Assembly (NCBI RefSeq): GCF_030380735.1 | Contig: NZ_JAUDRZ010000001.1 | Location: forward strand, 186,001-250,000 | Origin: Rhizobium sp. S152 | Lineage (GTDB): Bacteria > Pseudomonadota > Alphaproteobacteria > Rhizobiales > Rhizobiaceae | Reading direction: 5' to 3' | Length of the DNA: 64,000 nt | Part shown: positions 62,825-64,000 of the stretch, one piece after another | Position numbering within the stretch: the stretch's first letter is position 1 | How the letters are laid out: every line of letters begins with the position of its first letter | Notes under the pieces: model-generated | Database searches by the model: none | What the model was told of the DNA's origin: nothing | What the model saw: the letters and a program-made list of their open reading frames with translations, nothing else | Program-made: the position numbers and the translations under genes

Positions 62825-63709
62825 CTAGCGCCTCTCAAGGAGCCGGCAGATCTCTTCCAGTTGTTCCAGAGACTTGTAGGAAATGCGAATCTGACCACCC
62901 GATGCCTTGTGATTGATAGCAACTTCCAACCCCAACGCATCAGACAGCGTCCGCTCAAGCGCCAGCGTATCAGAATCCTTCTGATTTTGAGCAGGCGCCG
63001 CCGGCCGGGGTTCCGATTGCGCCTTGATGTCGTTCTGAGCGAGACGCTCAGCATCGCGTACGGACATCCCCTTGGAAACGATAGTTCGGGCGAGGCTCGC
63101 CGGATCCGACGTCGGGACCAGAGCACGAGCATGTCCGGCCGAGAGCGTTCCAGCAGAGAGAAGATCTCGGACGGGCTCTGGAAGCTTCAGTAGCCGAAGC
63201 GAATTCGCGACATGGCTACGGCTCTTGCCGATAATTTCACCCAGATCGTTCTGCGTATAGCCGTACTCTGCGATAAGTTGTTCATACCCAAGTGCTTCTT
63301 CCAGCGGATTGAGGTCCGAACGTTGAACATTCTCGACGATCGCAATTTCCAACGCGGTCTTATCATCGACATCACGCACGATCACGGGTATCTCGACAAG
63401 ACCCGCCAGCTGTGCCGCACGCCAACGTCTTTCGCCGGCTATTATTTCAAATTGGCTTACGCCCAATGTACGGACGACCACTGGCTGCACGATCCCGTGT
63501 TGTCGAATAGAACTGGCCAGATCGTGAAGTTCACCGTCGTCGAACGTACGGCGGGGATTGCGAGGATTGCGAGAAACAAACTCGATCGGTATCGTCCTGT
63601 CAGCGCTGACGCTGGGCTTTTCGACATTGACCGGCGTAGGCTGATCCATCTCGCCGATGAGCGCAGCCAGGCCACGCCCTAGTCTTCTCTTTGCAATGTC
63701 ATCACTCAT
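62825..63709 (-). CDS. parB: Chromosome-partitioning protein ParB
   Basis: A 294-residue CTP-dependent DNA-binding protein that loads at parS and spreads to segregate the origin. It opens RRLGRGLAALIGE, as in chromosomal ParB. The CTP-binding GERRWRA is at 92-98, ENVQRSDLNPLEEA follows, and the helix-turn-helix has GKSRSHVANSLRLLKLPE. The C-terminal dimerisation part is RISYKSLEQLEEICRLLE. It follows parA on the minus strand after 30 nt. A candidate parS lies at 56026-56041. Confidence 0.97.
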   Translation of the reverse strand: MSDDIAKRRLGRGLAALIGEMDQPTPVNVEKPSVSADRTIPIEFVSRNPRNPRRTFDDGELHDLASSIRQHGIVQPVVVRTLGVSQFEIIAGERRWRAAQLAGLVEIPVIVRDVDDKTALEIAIVENVQRSDLNPLEEALGYEQLIAEYGYTQNDLGEIIGKSRSHVANSLRLLKLPEPVRDLLSAGTLSAGHARALVPTSDPASLARTIVSKGMSVRDAERLAQNDIKAQSEPRPAAPAQNQKDSDTLALERTLSDALGLEVAINHKASGGQIRISYKSLEQLEEICRLLERR

Positions 63710-63739
63710 ATCTTTATTCTCTACGATAAAAAGCCGTCG

Positions 63740-64000
63740 TTAAGCCGCAAGGCGCTGGCGCTCGCGCTGGATAACCTCGGACGCCAACTGCAGATAGGCC
63801 TGGCTGCCCGCGCATTTCAGATCGTAAAGGATCGCAGGCTTCCCATAGGAAGGCGCCTCCGAAACACGGACATTGCGCGGTATCAGTGTATGATACACCT
63901 TTTCACCAAGATGTGTCCGAACATCGCTCACCACCTGTTGCGCAAGATTGTTTCGAGAGTCGAACATAGTAAGCACGATCCCTTGAATATCGAGCGTGGG
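63740..64000 (-). CDS. parA: Chromosome-partitioning ATPase ParA (C-terminal part, cut by the window)
   Basis: The last 86 residues of a ParA/Soj ATPase; the gene continues beyond 64000, so Walker motifs are not visible. The frame reads PTLDIQGIVLTMFDSRNNLAQQVV, then HTLIPRNVRVSEAPSYGKPAILYDLKCAGSQAYLQLASEVI, which is typical of ParA C-termini. It drives segregation of the ParB-parS complex. Next to it in rhizobia are rsmG and mnmG. The identity is firm from this portion and from parB next door. Confidence 0.95.
   Translation of the reverse strand, partial: PTLDIQGIVLTMFDSRNNLAQQVVSDVRTHLGEKVYHTLIPRNVRVSEAPSYGKPAILYDLKCAGSQAYLQLASEVIQRERQRLAA

Noticed and set aside
1..64000. CRISPR arrays, insertion sequences, prophage genes and rRNA operons
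   Set aside because: No spaced repeat series, transposase or integrase motifs, phage structural genes or rRNA sequence were seen.

Overview
The window looks like a stretch of the main chromosome of a Rhizobiaceae bacterium (Rhizobium/Agrobacterium/Neorhizobium group). The DNA is GC-rich with dense genes and frequent ATGA stop/start overlaps. Marker genes of that group are present: a cyclic beta-1,2-glucan synthase (ndvB/chvB, about 2,840 codons), the 180-kDa type NAD-glutamate dehydrogenase, the regulator TrcR (DUF1013), and the order leuS-lptE-holA facing parB-parA. That last block normally lies near the chromosomal origin. There is no phage, insertion sequence, CRISPR array or rRNA.

Layout. 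0-2.4 kb: rplU-rpmA and two acetyltransferase genes on the minus strand, tRNA-Ser(CGA), and a small DUF6074-like gene. 2.5-5.2 kb: a tightly overlapped four-gene phospholipid cassette (acyltransferase, CDP-diglyceride synthase, small membrane protein, CDP-alcohol phosphatidyltransferase) whose last gene is frameshifted. 5.3-13.8 kb: the complete kdp potassium pump and its sensor/regulator, with a KdpE-like box, a 27-residue membrane peptide before kdpF and a 51-codon ORF between kdpA and kdpB. 13.8-17.5 kb: an orphan methyltransferase beside an AT-rich spacer, galE/exoB, and a formylglycine-type sulfatase/phosphonate monoester hydrolase. 17.5-24.6 kb: DUF1993, then an M19 dipeptidase in one operon with a five-gene dipeptide-type ABC importer. 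24.7-25.5 kb: three tiny genes. 25.8-35.7 kb: ndvB and opgC, which make and decorate periplasmic cyclic glucans, with a large hairpin between them. 35.7-38 kb: asd, preceded by a possible leader peptide, and a lytic transglycosylase. 38-39.7 kb: carbonic anhydrase and pyridoxal kinase (minus). 39.9-46.1 kb: NAD-GDH and a transporter. 46.1-52 kb: purH, heparinase-like, rsmB, htpX (minus). 52-57.7 kb: DUF1674, nuclease, acsA, trcR and a propionate-CoA ligase. 57.8-64 kb: yggS, leuS, lptE, holA, and parB-parA cut by the window edge.

How the genes fit together. Much of the window concerns the envelope and osmotic/ionic balance: K+ uptake, cyclic glucans and their succinylation, sugar nucleotide supply, phospholipid synthesis, LPS assembly and peptidoglycan turnover. 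The rest is core metabolism and replication/segregation. The most interesting items not covered by routine annotation are: a 39-codon ORF with a Lys/Thr-rich end plus two hairpins in front of asd (candidate attenuator); the frameshift in the phospholipid cassette; the small kdp-associated peptides; a parS-like palindrome inside the propionate-CoA ligase gene; and a possible hairpin that hides the ribosome binding site of that same gene.
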